From: Salvator merianae
Lineage: Eukaryota > Chordata > Lepidosauria > Squamata > Teiidae
NCBI GenBank assembly: GCA_003586115.2
Contig: QVOM02000057.1
Span: 6,229,461-6,293,460, forward strand
Length of the DNA: 64,000 nt
Direction of reading: 5' to 3'
Under the pieces are notes generated by a model. It was not told where the DNA came from and made no database searches. It was given only the letters and a program-made list of their open reading frames with translations. Below, in pieces: positions 23,116 through 34,565 of this stretch. Every line of letters begins with the position of its first letter. Positions within the stretch are counted from its first letter, which is position 1. The translations under genes were made by a program, and so were the position numbers.

Positions 23116-24095
23116 GAGGAAAACCAAACCAAACAGGTGCTTATAGCATCAGGCCTGTTCTTAAGTAGGTCCAGAACCCTGTGAGGTTGGATTGCTGCTT
23201 TTCCCGTTTGAGAGGGTCACGAACAGGAGCAAAGAAATTCAGTTCGGTGGTGGATTGGATCAGCAGAGGTGTGGAAGGTGGTGTCACGCAGAGCACCATT
23301 TTTGGAGGATTGGGGTTTATAGTGGTAGAATTCTGTTGCTTCCAATGGATCCAGCAAACCTCAACCAGAAGACTCACAGCTGTAACAGGGTCTCGTGTAC
23401 CCCTTGCTTTCCTTATTCTGGTCCCTGATCCCACACGCTTTCAGCTACGTTTCTCTCTGCCCCACCAACCACAGCAGGTAGAAGCTCCCCTAATGGTTTT
23501 GCCAGGGAGAAACTGAACAGCTGCAGAGAAGAGGGTATTTCATGGCTGCATGGGGGTGGGGGGAATAGTGGATAGAGCTGCAGTGGTTGAGCTGGTGGGA
23601 CATTTGTGTGGCCCAAAGATTCTGCAAAGCTCAGGGCTCCCAGGGATAAACTGAATAGCCATGGGCTGTGAGCTCCTTGCATCTTGCTCTTATGAGGTGT
23701 CGCTGGATTTGACTCAGAAGAAGAGCAGGCAGCAGCCCTGGGGGTGAGGAAGAGGAGCAAGCTTATTTCAAGGGGGGGTCTCCACCAGGGAACACTTTAG
23801 ACTCTATGTGCCATTGCTTTCTCCCAAGGCCTATTCCTAGGCAGTCTCCTCTGGATTCCTCCTCTTTTTGCTCCTGCAGTCTGATAACAGAGAAAATTGT
23901 TACACCATGTAGGGCCTTTTCTGCAGTGTCCCCTAAGCTGTAGAAATCTGTCCCTAGTGACACTTGCCTAGTGACTCTTCACTAATGGCACTGAAGCAGC
24001 TGAATCCGGCCACGCTGTTTCAATTAGTGCTTGGGGATCACATCTCCTCGGCATGGTACTGCTTTTGTGACACCGTCTTTTTCCTACAAAACAAA
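23116..24095. other. Non-coding sequence with a possible LINE scrap
   Basis: At 23905-23960 TAGGGCCTTTTCTGCAGTGT and CCCCTAAGCTGTAGAAATCT resemble the GGCCTTTTCTGTGGTGGCCC block of the LINE 3' ends elsewhere in the window. Otherwise nothing is recognised. Confidence 0.4.
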
Positions 24096-24099
24096 ACCT

Positions 24100-24420
24100 G
24101 TTAAATCACCTTTAGGCGTCTCCACAAAGGGGAAAAGCCAGCTATATTGGTATTTAAAACAAATAAATGGCCGTCTGTCGTGTCGCTCTGCCAGATCTCC
24201 AGAGCTTTGCGCACATAACACACGCTCGCTCCTTCCGCTCTGCCTTGCCTAATGAATCCAGGAGGAACGAAGGCAAACGTCATAAATATTTATCCATCCC
24301 TCATCATTTCTCTGCTCCGTGGCGCTAATGAAGCACCCTTATTAATCTCAGATCGTCCCTGCCAAATTTTGCATTTCACCAAATGGCTGTTTCCACTTGC
24401 AGAACCCGTTCGATCACGTT
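24100..24420. promoter_or_regulatory. Candidate conserved non-coding element
   Basis: Repeat-free sequence with many TAAT cores (CCTAATGAATCCAGG, GCTAATGAAGCACCC, TTATTAATCTCAG) and CATAAATATTTATCC. This resembles developmental enhancers in composition. Conservation could not be tested here. Confidence 0.3.
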
Positions 24421-24629
24421 CACGCCCCCACAACCCCACTTTTCAGCCTTGGCACAGCGCAGTTCCTATACAAGAGATACCGTTCCTTGAGAACTAAAGG
24501 GGAGTTCTGGGTGGTTTTTAGGAGGCTTTTCCCTCCATAGTTGTATACTATGCAAACTGGTGGCAAGCGCTATGGAGAGAAAATCAGTCATGGATATGAC
24601 CAAAGGTAACCAAAGTGTTCAACAAAGTG

Positions 24630-25068
24630 TTCGACAGACAGGATGCCTCTCAAGGTCATTTGTAGGGAGACAAGAGCAGGTGAAGGTTTTGCCTTTGTCT
24701 TCTGCTTGAGATGCCCAGAAGCAATTGGTGGCCACTCTGTGAGACAGGATGCTGGACTAAATGGGTTGTGGCCTGATCCAGTAGAGCTAATCTTAGGTTC
24801 TTATAGGGTTGCACCAATTCATGGAGGACAGGTGTAATACTGGCTGCTAGAATGGATGCCCAGGTACCACCTCCAGTTTGGAAAGCCAGACAGGATGCTT
24901 CTCAAGGCCATTTGCAGGGAGTGGAGAGCAGGTGAAGGTTTTGCCTTTGTTTTTTGCTTGAGATGCCCAGAAACAGTTGGTGGGCCACTGCATGAAATAG
25001 GATGCTGGACTAAATGGGCCATGGCCTGATCCAGCAGGGCTCCTCTTAAGTTCTTATCTTCTTATGAC
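24630..25068 (+). repeat. GATCAGG-family tandem dimer, second junction type
   Basis: Two units share the AGGCCATTTGCAGGGAG, TTCTGCTTGAGATGCCCAG and GATCCAG blocks. The junction keeps the 3' end of unit 1 (AGGTTCTTATAGGG) before AATTCATGGAGG, so it differs from the TCTTAATTCATGG junction of most dimers. The left unit is 5'-truncated. Confidence 0.8.
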
Positions 25069-26064
25069 ATGTACTGTCCAATCCTAATTCTTATAACAAT
25101 CTTGTCAAGGCAATTTGACTATCATCTCCAAGTTACCAATGGGAAGATTGAGGGTGCGTGGTCCCAGATATTGCTAAACTGTATTTCCCATCCTCTCCAA
25201 GTAGCAGGGCCATTTGAGGAGGGCCATGTGCTGGAAATCTTTGCATTTCAGAGAGAAGGGGGTACTCTAATTGTGGGCAGACTGTTAGATAAAACTGAGT
25301 GAGCTGCAGATGTATCAGCTGTATACAATAGGCTATATTCCAGCCAGGCAAGATGAGAGATTTCAACACACTTATATCCGTGTCCTACATCCTATCTTCT
25401 ACATTCAGGGAGCAACATAATTAGTATTGAAAAACAACATTTTATAGTGGGGGGCTTTTGATGAAAGGCTGCTGAGGACAATGGCCAAGAGAAACTCAGC
25501 AGACGCTGCATTTACGTTCCTAGCTGTCTCTACTTATTAGCACTTCTATATGGGATACCCATATTATATACACCTCTTTCATGGACAGAGATGGTGGTTT
25601 TCCTTCTTTAAGCAAGCTCAGACACTAAATACCAGTGAAACTGCTATATGAAGTAACAGTATCCTACAGCAGCGTTCACTGCACTATCAAAATATCGAAG
25701 CACATGAGTAACAAAGTGTTTGTGTCTCTGTAGACACAGTATTCAAAGCCAAGCCCAGCATCCATAATGCAGACACAATGATCAAATCAATAATTTGCAT
25801 TATTTTATTATCATAAAAATCTATACTTGATAGCAACCTTTTCGGTGAAATAAATCTCCCCCTTAAAATAGAATAACAGCACTGGTACAAAGCGAAAATG
25901 TGTGTAAATATAGAGGGAGGTGATTAAATGCTCCTGAAACTCAATTTAAGCACGGCATATCAAGAACCACTCCTCTTGTTCGGCTTTGCAAGGTTGATAA
26001 CAGGAGACATGGCATTTTTAGTAGTGGCTCCCCAGTCATAGCGTGTACGGGCAGTGATGTCAGC
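25069..26064. other. Unique AT-rich non-coding sequence
   Basis: No coding or mobile-element signal is recognised. Confidence 0.4.
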
Positions 26065-26690
26065 ACTGGTTGGCCACTGGCTGCTGGACTAGGGGGGGCA
26101 GTGATCAGATCCAGGGAGGCATTGTTTAGATTCTTAGGCCCTTTTGTTCTGTTGACACACTAGCATCTATCTGCCTTTAGCTTTAAGAACAGACTGGATA
26201 GATTCATAGAGGTCGGGTGTATTAATGGCTACTAGAATGGATGCCCAGGTCCTGCCTTCAGGGGTGGAGAGACAGGCAGGATGCCTCTGTAGGCCCATTT
26301 GCAGGGAGTCGAGCACAGGTGAAGGTTTTGCCTCCGGCTTCTGCGTGAGATGCCCAGAAACAATTGGTGGGCCACTCTGTAGAAGGGATGCTGGACTAGA
26401 TGGGCTATGGCCTGACCCAGCAGGGCTTCTCTTAATTCATGGAGGACAGGTATAACACTGGCAACTAATATGGATGGCCAAGTACCACTTCTGGGTTGGA
26501 GAGGCAGGCAGGAGGCCTCTCAAGGCCATTTGCAGGGAGTCAAGAGCAGGGGAAGATTCTGTCTTCGCCTTCTGCTCGTGATGCCCAGAAGCAATTGGTG
26601 GGCTACTGAGTGAGACGGGATGCTGGACTAGATGGGCTGTGGCCTGATCCTGCAGGGCTCCTCTTATGTTCTTCTTACAACTGAAACTCA
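26065..26690 (+). repeat. GATCAGG-family copy plus tandem dimer
   Basis: A degenerate 3' fragment (GGCTGCTGGACTAGGGGGGG, GATCAGATCCAGGGAGGC) comes first. Then TTTAAGAACAGACTGGATAG and GATTCATAGAGGTCGGGTG open a dimer whose two units join at TTCTCTTAATTCATGG near 26428-26443. The second unit ends in CTCCTCTTATGTTCTT. Confidence 0.8.
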
Positions 26691-27194
26691 TATAATTAAA
26701 TTCTTTTTTCTGGGACGCTAGTCAGACAATAAGTTTTCTCTTGCCTCTCTTCAGGAGCAATCAAAGGCCATTTGTGAAGCAAACAAGACATGAAGCAGGG
26801 AGTGTTTTCCAGCTTGTAATACCCTTGCAAAGCCCTCTAACTGTTAACATTTGGCCCATTTCCCCTTTAAACTCTCTGCCCCAAAATACCTTTTGAGCTC
26901 AGCATCTCTCTGGACATTCTCTCAATATAACTCCCGAGTCCCACAGGCTAAAAGCAGCTTCGAAGGTGGATTCTAGGCTTCCAGGAGCTTTTGCAATTAG
27001 AATTTAAGTTTGGTTTCTCAAAAGTGGCAGTAGCTTATCCCCCTCTTTTTTCTAGCAGAAGATGTTGTCAGCAACCTGCTAGAAGCTGGCATTAGATGCT
27101 GCTGCCCTCTGCTGGAAGAACAGTCGGGTACCCAGCTGTGCATCAGGGCACCCATCTTAAAACAACCCTGGGGTGAATTTTCTAAGCCTGGAAT

Positions 27195-27275
27195 CCCTTC
27201 TCAGCTTAGCTGTGGATTATGCAAAGTGGGCCATTTGCTCATTTGCATCAGGATCTTATGCTAAAGCAGTTCCGC
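27195..27275. promoter_or_regulatory. Candidate octamer cluster
   Basis: The reverse octamer ATTTGCAT is exact at 27241-27248. GGATTATGCAAAG and CTTATGCTAAAG lie on either side. Three octamer-like words within about 60 bp in unique DNA are suggestive only. Confidence 0.25.
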
Positions 27276-27589
27276 CTATCAACTTCTGCTTTTAGTTCCT
27301 ATGCCAGCTGCTGCTGTTCTTTTTTTTTTTGTGGGAGGAGGAGATTGAGAGAACCTGAAAAATGTGCCCCCCTTTCCCTTCCATGTTCTTCTTTTTCTTT
27401 TGTTATGAAAAGGGAAAATCAAGCTACTAGATCTCATCGCGGAGAAGCCACAGCTGAAAACCAGGAAGCTAGAAGAGGCGGGTGGCAGGCAGGGGTGCCA
27501 TGGGGCAAAGAAAGGCAGAAATACATCCAGCAGGTGTAGCTTGCACTTGCTTGTTGGGCACTGCAGAGTCGTGACTGAATCCTAGTTGG

Positions 27590-27995
27590 TTTCATGGGCC
27601 CCTAAAGGCAGTTTTCTTGGCAGTAGTACAGAAGTGGTTTGCCATTGCCTACTTTCAGGGAGAGACTGGGGATCAAACCAACGACCCTCTGCTTTCTGGA
27701 CTGTTTGCGCTATGATCCTCTCTGCAGTTTTCTTGGCAGTGATACAGAAGTGGTTTGCCATTGTCTACATTCCAGGGAGAGGCTGGGGTTCGAATCAGTA
27801 ATCCCCTGCTTTCCAGATAGTTTGCTCTACCTCTGAGCTACAGTCCCTCCCAGACTCCACTGGTCCCTCTATGCAGTTTTCTTGGCAGTGATACAGAAGT
27901 GGTTTGTCATTGCCTTCTTCTGAGGAGAGGTGGGGGATCGAACCAGCAACCCTCTGCTTTCCAGGCAGTTTGCTCTACCGCTGAGCTACAGCAGG
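27590..27995 (-). repeat. Sauria-like SINE, three tandem copies, reversed
   Basis: The tail word GCAGTTTTCTTGGCAGT(A/G) recurs at about 27607, 27724 and 27873. Each is followed by AGAAGTGGTTTG(C/T)CATTG, a box-B-like GATC(A/G)AACCA or TTCGAATCA and CTCTGCTTTCC; two copies end in a box-A-like CTGAGCTACAG. This is a tRNA-derived head with a Bov-B-like tail, the structure of the squamate Sauria SINEs. Unit spacing of 117-149 bp shows a head-to-tail trimer. Confidence 0.8.
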
Positions 27996-28858
27996 CAGCA
28001 AATATAAGGATGCCTTTGAGTCAGACCTTGACTGCTCCTGGTCACAGAAGTTCCTTCTTTTGCACAGGAGCACCTTCCCTCTTTCTGATGTGGGATCAGA
28101 GCCAAAGCAGCAAGCAAATCTTGTTGGGTGCCATCACACTGGGGCCAACACCTGGGGGCCATGCAGGCACACCCAATCCTGTTCTTGCTGTATACATGGT
28201 TGGGAGGAAGGGAGGTGACCCTGTTGGCCTCAGCCAGAGCCCCGATATCAGTGGACCTATTTCCTGCTTCCTTTGCCTTTGGTCACGGGAAGGTCTTTCT
28301 GACTTTTCCACCAGTTGGTGACCGGGTACTTGCACCTGAGGGCTTTGCTACAGTGGGGTTTGTGTGTGTGCCTAGGATCTTCCTAACCCTCCCGACACAC
28401 GCAAACATACTTTATGAGTGTGATTTCTGTCAGTGAAGCAGCTCAAATTCATTTTGAAGAAGATATTCCCGCAGAAGCAGTGGGGGGGGGACGTATGGGG
28501 ACCACAGTCTCAGTTCGTTGAACACTCAGGGACTCTTGCACACGATCCAGAGTCGTGTTGACACAGGATTCCTGGCCTACATGTGCAACTCAAATGTATA
28601 AAAACTTTGCCTTTAGCCTTTCTTCTCAACGTGCCAAAATTTGGGCGATGTAGATAGGAGCGGCAGTGAAATGAAGTAGGCCTCACCCTCTGACCTATTC
28701 AGTATAAAGGACCGTTTTCTTGCTTGAGACCAACATCTGAGCAAATATTTGGCGAGAGCCTGCCGTTAGTTTTGTGCATCTCACTCCAACACGGTAGCGA
28801 AGCAACTCTGGATAGGGTTCTGTAGCAAGGGCCTAGCTTGTTGCCCTCGTCCTGACTT
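27996..28858. other. Non-coding sequence
   Basis: Open frames up to 140 codons are unrecognisable. A GGGGGGGG run lies near 28482. No clear repeat. Confidence 0.4.
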
Positions 28859-28859
28859 G

Positions 28860-29170
28860 ACTAGTCACATCTAGGCTGGGCAGAAGGCCTTGAAACCAGC
28901 GGCTCCCTGCCTGCGCGGCCCCAGACAGGCCAGGGCAAGGCAGCCGGGAGCAGGTGAGCTGCAGTTTGCGCAAGCATCTGCTGCAAGTGAGCGGTGGCAG
29001 AGGAAGACTCGCCCGGCCGTTGCCTGGCAACGGAAACGCCTGATGCCAGCGAAGCCGAGACGTGGGAGCAGGAGGAGGGTGCCAGGCAGACGGACGGGTG
29101 TTTCTGGTACAGCCGCCGCAGCATCAACGGTGCGGTTTCAGGAGAGGCCCTGCTCTACGTATCAATAATA
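28860..29170. promoter_or_regulatory. GC-rich island with perfect RFX X-box
   Basis: GTTGCCTGGCAAC at 29019-29031 is a perfect inverted X-box with a one-base spacer, the kind bound by RFX factors. The surroundings are GC-rich with several CpGs. A forward frame is open across it (119 codons from 28994) but I recognise no protein. It could be a promoter or enhancer of a ciliary-type gene; no transcript start can be shown. Confidence 0.35.
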
Positions 29171-29388
29171 GCGGTGGCAGGGGAGACTCTGCTGTGGGCT
29201 TTTGCTGGCCGCTGGCTAAATGGGGGTTCCCAGCCTCTTTGGCAACAGGATTACTTCACTGGAGGATTGGCGTTCATCACAAATGGTAGCGATGAACAAA
29301 TGGCAGTGCCAATCTTCGGCGAGGGAGAGGAGAAGCCAGCAAGCACCTGCTAAAGTAGCTTACTGTTTGATTTTGGCCACCAGGCAGA

Positions 29389-29466
29389 AGAGGGAGGGAG
29401 GGAGGGAGGGAGGGAAGGAAGGAGTTCGTCTTGGCTGCCACGTGCGTGTATGTGTGTGTGTGTGTA
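29389..29466. repeat. (GGGA)n and (GT)n microsatellites
   Basis: A GGGA/GGAA run of about 35 bp is followed 18 bp later by a GT run of about 25 bp. Confidence 0.9.
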
Positions 29467-29496
29467 AGAACATCATTGTCATAGATGTGGGGAGAA

Positions 29497-29560
29497 GGAG
29501 TATGGTACAATGGTTAGAGGGACCGAGTGCATCAGAAGAGGCTTCAAGCTCACACTCTTC
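29497..29560 (+). repeat. Possible MIR-like SINE head
   Basis: GGTACAATGGTTAGAGGGAC resembles the tRNA-like head 'ggtgtagtggttagagtg' of reptile MIR-like SINEs, and TTCAAGCTCACACTC fits a decayed box B. Weak. Confidence 0.35.
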
Positions 29561-29566
29561 CCAAAG

Positions 29567-30325
29567 GGAAAATGTTTACTTCATGTCATCCTAAGCACCC
29601 TCTGCTCAACCCGGTATGGTTTTGGTAGGACGGTTAGCGACGCGCACACAGCACACCGGCACCTGCCGTCGTATTGGCTATAAGGCGAGTTGTGAGAACG
29701 CCAGCTGTTGTGACGCTTTGCCAGCCGGGTCCAGGTTGGAAGGGCAGGCAGGAATTGAAAGCACAGAACTAGTATCAAGCTATTCATTCATTCATTCCAG
29801 TGTCAACCCCATGCTGAGACCATGCTAGGTAAAGAGAGAAGGTTTTTAACTAAGCACCAAAAGGCAAACAATGCAGGTGTCTGATGCACTTCCAAGGGAA
29901 GATATTCTGGCCAACAAGGGGCAGCCACTAAGAAAGCCCTGCTACAAACAGATGCTCCACAGGCATCTAAGAGCAACAGGACCATCAGGAAAGTCTCCGC
30001 AGAGGATCTTAGCTGCTAGGCAGGAATGTATCTGAAGAAAAGGTGTTCCTTCAGATCACTGGGGCCCAGTGATGCAGGGATGATGGCAGAGTGGAACCGT
30101 TCAAACTCTGGAGTCAGCACTGGGCGTTGCGGACATAGACGCCTCCCTTGCCTGTTCGCCAGCTTAACCGCAGTGTCTTTCATCAGGAGCACAGAAGGGA
30201 GGGTGGAGCAGGGAAGTCGGTGAGCTGCCCCCCCTCCCAGGAATGGCTGGGGTGGGGGGAGCATGCTTGTGCAATTTCTTGGGAGCCCTTTGCTACGGGT
30301 GACTGGTCTAGCATCCCCCCCAGGT
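29567..30325. other. Non-coding sequence
   Basis: A short ATTC run lies at 29780-29796. Nothing coding is recognised. Confidence 0.4.
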
Positions 30326-30329
30326 CCCT

Positions 30330-30470
30330 GCTCCCCCCGCATCCCCCATTTTTCAATTTGGGAGCAGCCTATTATGTCTTAATTAGCTCCTCGTATTAAT
30401 CTGGCAAATAAAAGCAGCCCCCATGCATTCCGGCTGCGCGATTAATTATCCCCCAAGTGCAGGGCTGTCA
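30330..30470. promoter_or_regulatory. Candidate conserved non-coding element
   Basis: TATGTCTTAATTAGCTCC, CGTATTAATCTGGC, GCAAATAAAAGC and GATTAATTATCCC form a dense homeodomain-motif cluster in repeat-free DNA. It is one of the best enhancer candidates by composition. Confidence 0.35.
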
Positions 30471-30699
30471 AAGGCGAAGGGAGAGGGGAAAAATGGGTTT
30501 GGGCAGAAGGAGACAGAAAGCCAGGCACAGAGCGAGAGTGCCGGCACCTCCAGCAGCACGTATAACCCTTTCGTCTCCTCTCCTGCTTCAGCGTAATCTT
30601 TTCAGGGCACGAGGATGCACAGATACAGCTTCTCAGGGCGAAAAAAGCCCTTACGGGTCAACCATCCCTGATGTTACAGGCTAAATCACAAGGCTGTCG

Positions 30700-31150
30700 C
30701 TAGAATGGATGGCCAGGTACCACTTCTGGATTGGAGAGACAGGCAGGAGGCCTCTCAAGGCCATTTGCAGGGAGTCAAGAACAGAGGAAGATTTTGCCTT
30801 TTTATTCTGCTTGAGATGCCCAGAAGCAGTTGGGGGGCCACTGGGTGAGACAGGATGCTGGACTAGATGGGCCCTGGCCTGATCCAGCAGGGTTCCTCTT
30901 AATTCACGGAGGACAGGTGTATCAATGGCTACTAGAATGGGATGCCCATGTACCGCCTCCAGGTTGGAGGGGCAGGCAGGATGCCTCCAAAGGCCATTTG
31001 CAGGTTGTCAAGAGCAGGGGAAGGTTTTGCCTTTGTCTTCTGCTTGAGGATGCCCAGAAGCAATTGGTGGGCCACTGTGTGAGACAGGATGCTGAACTAG
31101 ATGGGCTGTGTGGCCTGATCCAGCAGGGCTCCTCTTATTATCTTATGTCT
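30700..31150 (+). repeat. GATCAGG-family tandem dimer
   Basis: Unit 1 begins at GAATGGATGGCCAGG. The units join at TCCTCTTAATTCACGGAGG near 30894-30912, and unit 2 ends in CTCCTCTTATTATCTTATG. A 144-codon frame across it is a repeat artefact. Confidence 0.85.
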
Positions 31151-32870
31151 CCAAGTGCCTGCCTGCCCCTTCTCACTGGGTGCCTCAAACTTCTCTTGTT
31201 CCCTTTTCTGAGACTTGAAAGCCTTGGATCTGTTTATTTACAAAGAGAGTATATACACTCTTGATAAGTGTTTATGTACAAAATGTTTACCTACTTCCTT
31301 GCCTGCCTATCACATTTTTTATCCCGTAACGTAGCTCTTGCCTCTCGTGTTTATCTTCATCTCTCACTCCCTTTCCCCTCCTATATGTCAAACATCTAAA
31401 CTGTTTGCTCACCAGAGAACCTACCTGCCTTTTCCCAGGGACGGCGGTGAATGGTGACCCAGGACAAAAGCAGGAGAAAAATCTATCACCTAAGCAGAGC
31501 CTTGCTAAAAATCTCAAAACCCGAGGCTAAAAATTTCAAAATCCTTATTTGCAAATAGGTGACTTTCGTGCATCGACTTAATCTCCAGTTTTCTCTCTTC
31601 CTGTTCGTTGCACAGTTTGCGCTGTGGTTTTTAGTGCTTTTTTCGCTCTGTGGGTCTGAACAATATTTATTTGCGTAACCGTGTCTTCTACTCCTGCTGT
31701 TTTTTGCAAGGAGCCCTGGAGGCTTTTCAGCCTAAACCCAGGAGATGCAGGCAGAAGCAACTGCACAGACTACTTTGCAGCATCTCTTATTTTAACAATA
31801 AGAAACTTGTTTTCCCCAAAAGCGAAGGAAGGGCCACGGAAATGCCTAGGCAACCAAGTCTCTCTGACAACGTTGTTTGCCTGCAACTGCTGCTACAACG
31901 CTATTTTCATTTGGATCTTGCACATCCTTCTTGCTCCTCCTAGTTCATTTGTCTCCCAGCTTCTCTCTGCTGTCAGGAGCATCTCTTTATATTTGTTTAA
32001 TCCGTCTGTCTGGGCAGCCGCGTTTCCCAAGAGCCCTCTGCACGGCCCTTCTCCTGCTCTGCCTGTCCAATCCCATTTACGCTTCCCATATTTCTAAAAA
32101 TATCCTTTCTGTTTGTCCCAGGTGGCTTCCTCCATCGGGGCAGACACTAAGCAGGCTGGCTCATACATGGCGGCTATATCTCAGCAAAGAAAACAACAGC
32201 TTGCCATCTTTTTCCCACCCCACCCCATTCATTCCTCCACCTAAGTGTACCCCGACTTATATGTGCATGCGCTTCGACATGCGAGCGGTCACAAGTTCCT
32301 GAAAATCTCGTTCCTCTGGGCATACATACACAGTTCTGTAGTTTTTTTCCTCCCTGTTAAATGTGTCTCAACCCACATTAAAAAAAATATATGGCCCAAA
32401 TGTGGCCTGGAGGTGGTAGCATTTGCCATTTGGTGTCCCCTTACCACCTTTAATCCACATTTGGGAAGCCAGGCACTGCAGAAATGTCAACAACATGTTG
32501 GTGTCACAGATGGAGTGGCAGGCTATTGGCCACTTCATTTGTAGTAGACAGAGCGCTTGCACCAGACAGGAGCGAGACAGCATAGCCCTTTAGCCCAGTA
32601 GCTGCTGTTCAGAAGTCTATCCCGTCTCGCAGAAGAAGCAACACATAGACAGCCGCATAAGCACTCAAGGCACCAAATTAGAATTTCTCCACTGCATTTC
32701 ATATCTGAGGTAGACAATGAAGTGTTTTGCACATCTTCTGGTGGACCTATTCTGTTTTCAGAAACGTGTACATCCCGTTGCTGAAATATGCCCTGCAAAA
32801 CCAGTTTCAGAATTAATTCAAACAAGACAGCCAAGTAATGTGTGGCTGGTTTCCCCCCGCTTCTTCAAAA
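31151..32870. other. Unique non-coding region
   Basis: Many short frames on both strands, none recognisable. Composition is pyrimidine-rich around 31900-32250. Confidence 0.4.
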
Positions 32871-32876
32871 GCTTTT

Positions 32877-33100
32877 CTAGACTTCTTTTTTTCGACCTTC
32901 CTGGTTTCTTCTTCCAATCTGTCTTCTTTCCTCTTCAAATCCGGCGATGACAAGCTCATTTTCTAATTCTCGTAGGAAGTCAATAAAGAGTTCCCAGGTT
33001 TTGGCAAACTTATCCACCGTCTGGTTTCTCAAGAAGTTAGTCAATTTGTCCATCTCAGCGAGGTCCATCATTTTAATCAACCTGCCATCTACCACTGGTG
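32877..33100 (-). pseudogene. Possible L1-like LINE ORF2 C-terminal fragment
   Basis: The reverse-strand frame reads IKMMDLAEMDKLTNFLRNQ followed by FAKTWELFIDFL. AEMDKLT and a downstream W-x-x-F block resemble the C-terminal end of ORF2 in squamate L1 elements, from memory of the family. No reverse-transcriptase or endonuclease core is present. It could instead be a chance frame. Confidence 0.45.
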
Positions 33101-33770
33101 TTTTATCCCCTTTCCATTTCTGCGCACAGACAAATCGTAGGACCCTGTTCTGAAAGGGACCTCAGCTGCGGTTTGGAAGATGCTTTTCCGCCTACCGAAA
33201 AAATTGTCAAGATTTTATTTTATTTTCTTCCCGGGCTGCCATCCACCTGGATGTCGTCTGGCTTGGGAAAGACTGACAACCTCAATTAGCTTAGCAACTC
33301 GATCTGAGCCCACGCGGGAGCCGGCGGATTAAGTGTTTGCCAGGCTGACTGACAGGAGACGGTGGAAACGCGGGCATCCGCGGAGAGACAGGCTGTCTGG
33401 ATGTCTGACGGAGGGGTCAGATGCTGACCCAGGGAGAGGCGGCCCGGGTGGGCCAGCGGGTGGCGAGAGGAGGGAGGGCGTGGAGGTGAAAGGTGTTTTC
33501 GGAGGGCCCTGACAGCTGAGCAGAGATTCTGACAACTCCATTTACAGAACTAAAACAAGGATGTCGGCCTCATGCTCCCTTCAAAGGCTGCGGCGTCCCT
33601 ACCTTTTCCTGGAGGGGGAAATATAAAATCGGCTGTGTCTGTATTTTGCTTGCATTCACACCAATGCCCACCCACACCAGTTACTCTCTCTTCCTCCTTA
33701 AAAATTTCAACCGAGTCTGAATGGAGTTGGGTATTGCTGGCATAGGTTCCTTTGGTGCAGAAGTCTGCGA
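33101..33770. other. Non-coding sequence
   Basis: GC-rich near 33300-33500; nothing recognised. Confidence 0.4.
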
Positions 33771-34150
33771 GCATAAGAATGTAAGAGGAGCCCTGCTGGA
33801 TCAGGCCATGGCCCATCTAGCCCAGCATCCCACCAATGGCTTCTGGGCATCTCAAGCAGAAGACAAAGGCAAAACCTTCCCCTGCTCTTGACTCCCTGCA
33901 AATGGCCTTTAAATGCCTCCTGCCTGCTCCTTCACCCTGGAGGTGGTATCTAGGCATCCGTTCTAGGTAAGAACATCAGAAGGACCTTGCTGGATCAGGC
34001 CACAGCCCATCTAATCCAGCATCCCATCTCAGATAGTGGCCCACAGACTGCTTCTGGGCATTTTGAGGCAGAAGACAAGGGCAAAACCTTCACCCGCTCT
34101 CCACTCCCTGCAAATGGCTTTTAGAGGCCTCCTGCTGGTCTGTCTCCCTT
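33771..34150 (-). repeat. Two GATCAGG-family copies in tandem, reversed
   Basis: The first starts AAGAATGTAAGAGGAGCCCT and ends at GGCATCCGTTCTAG. The second starts anew with TAAGAACATCAGAAGGACCT, so it kept its own full 5' word and does not show the common TTAA junction. Both carry CTTCTGGGCAT and CTCCCTGCAAATGGC. Confidence 0.85.
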
Positions 34151-34199
34151 GACATCCTCAGATTTTAGATGTTCTCACTGGTTCAGACACCGTTTCAGC

Positions 34200-34330
34200 C
34201 ATTTCTGTGGAGCTTATGCTTGTGATATTCTTGTGTTGTATATTTTATGACTTTCTTACTATGACCCGTCCTGGGACCATTTGGTGACGGGCCGGATATA
34301 AATTCTTAAATCAAATATAAAGTAAATAAA
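34200..34330 (+). mobile_element. LINE 3' tail fragment
   Basis: TGTTGTATATTTTATGACTT, GGTGACGGGCCGGATATAAA and TTCTTAAATCAAAT match the untranslated end of the L2/CR1-like LINEs in this window. Confidence 0.5.
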
Positions 34331-34479
34331 TTCCTGTTGCACAAAACTTCTGGTCTGGGGGGCCCATTGCAGCTATTTGCCACCAGAGGGGAAGGTGAGA
34401 GCAAGAAAACCAGGAATCTGCTTTGCATGATGGCATATGTTGTCCTTTTGGACATAGCTTAGACATAATGCTTTATTCT

Positions 34480-34565
34480 GTTTTGCTTTTATTTATTAAT
34501 ATTTATGTAGTCTGTTTTTCTACCAATTCAAAGTGACTTACAACTTCCATAAGGTATCCCAAACA
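34480..34565 (-). mobile_element. LINE 3' tail fragment, reversed
   Basis: TTTATTTATTAATATTTATG followed by AATTCAAAGTGACTTACAAC is the reversed end pattern ('tttatttatttatat ... caaggcggcttacaa'). Confidence 0.5.

Noticed and set aside
28994..29353. Coding exon beside the X-box
   Set aside because: The open frame has no known similarity and all three forward frames are partly open in this GC-rich DNA.
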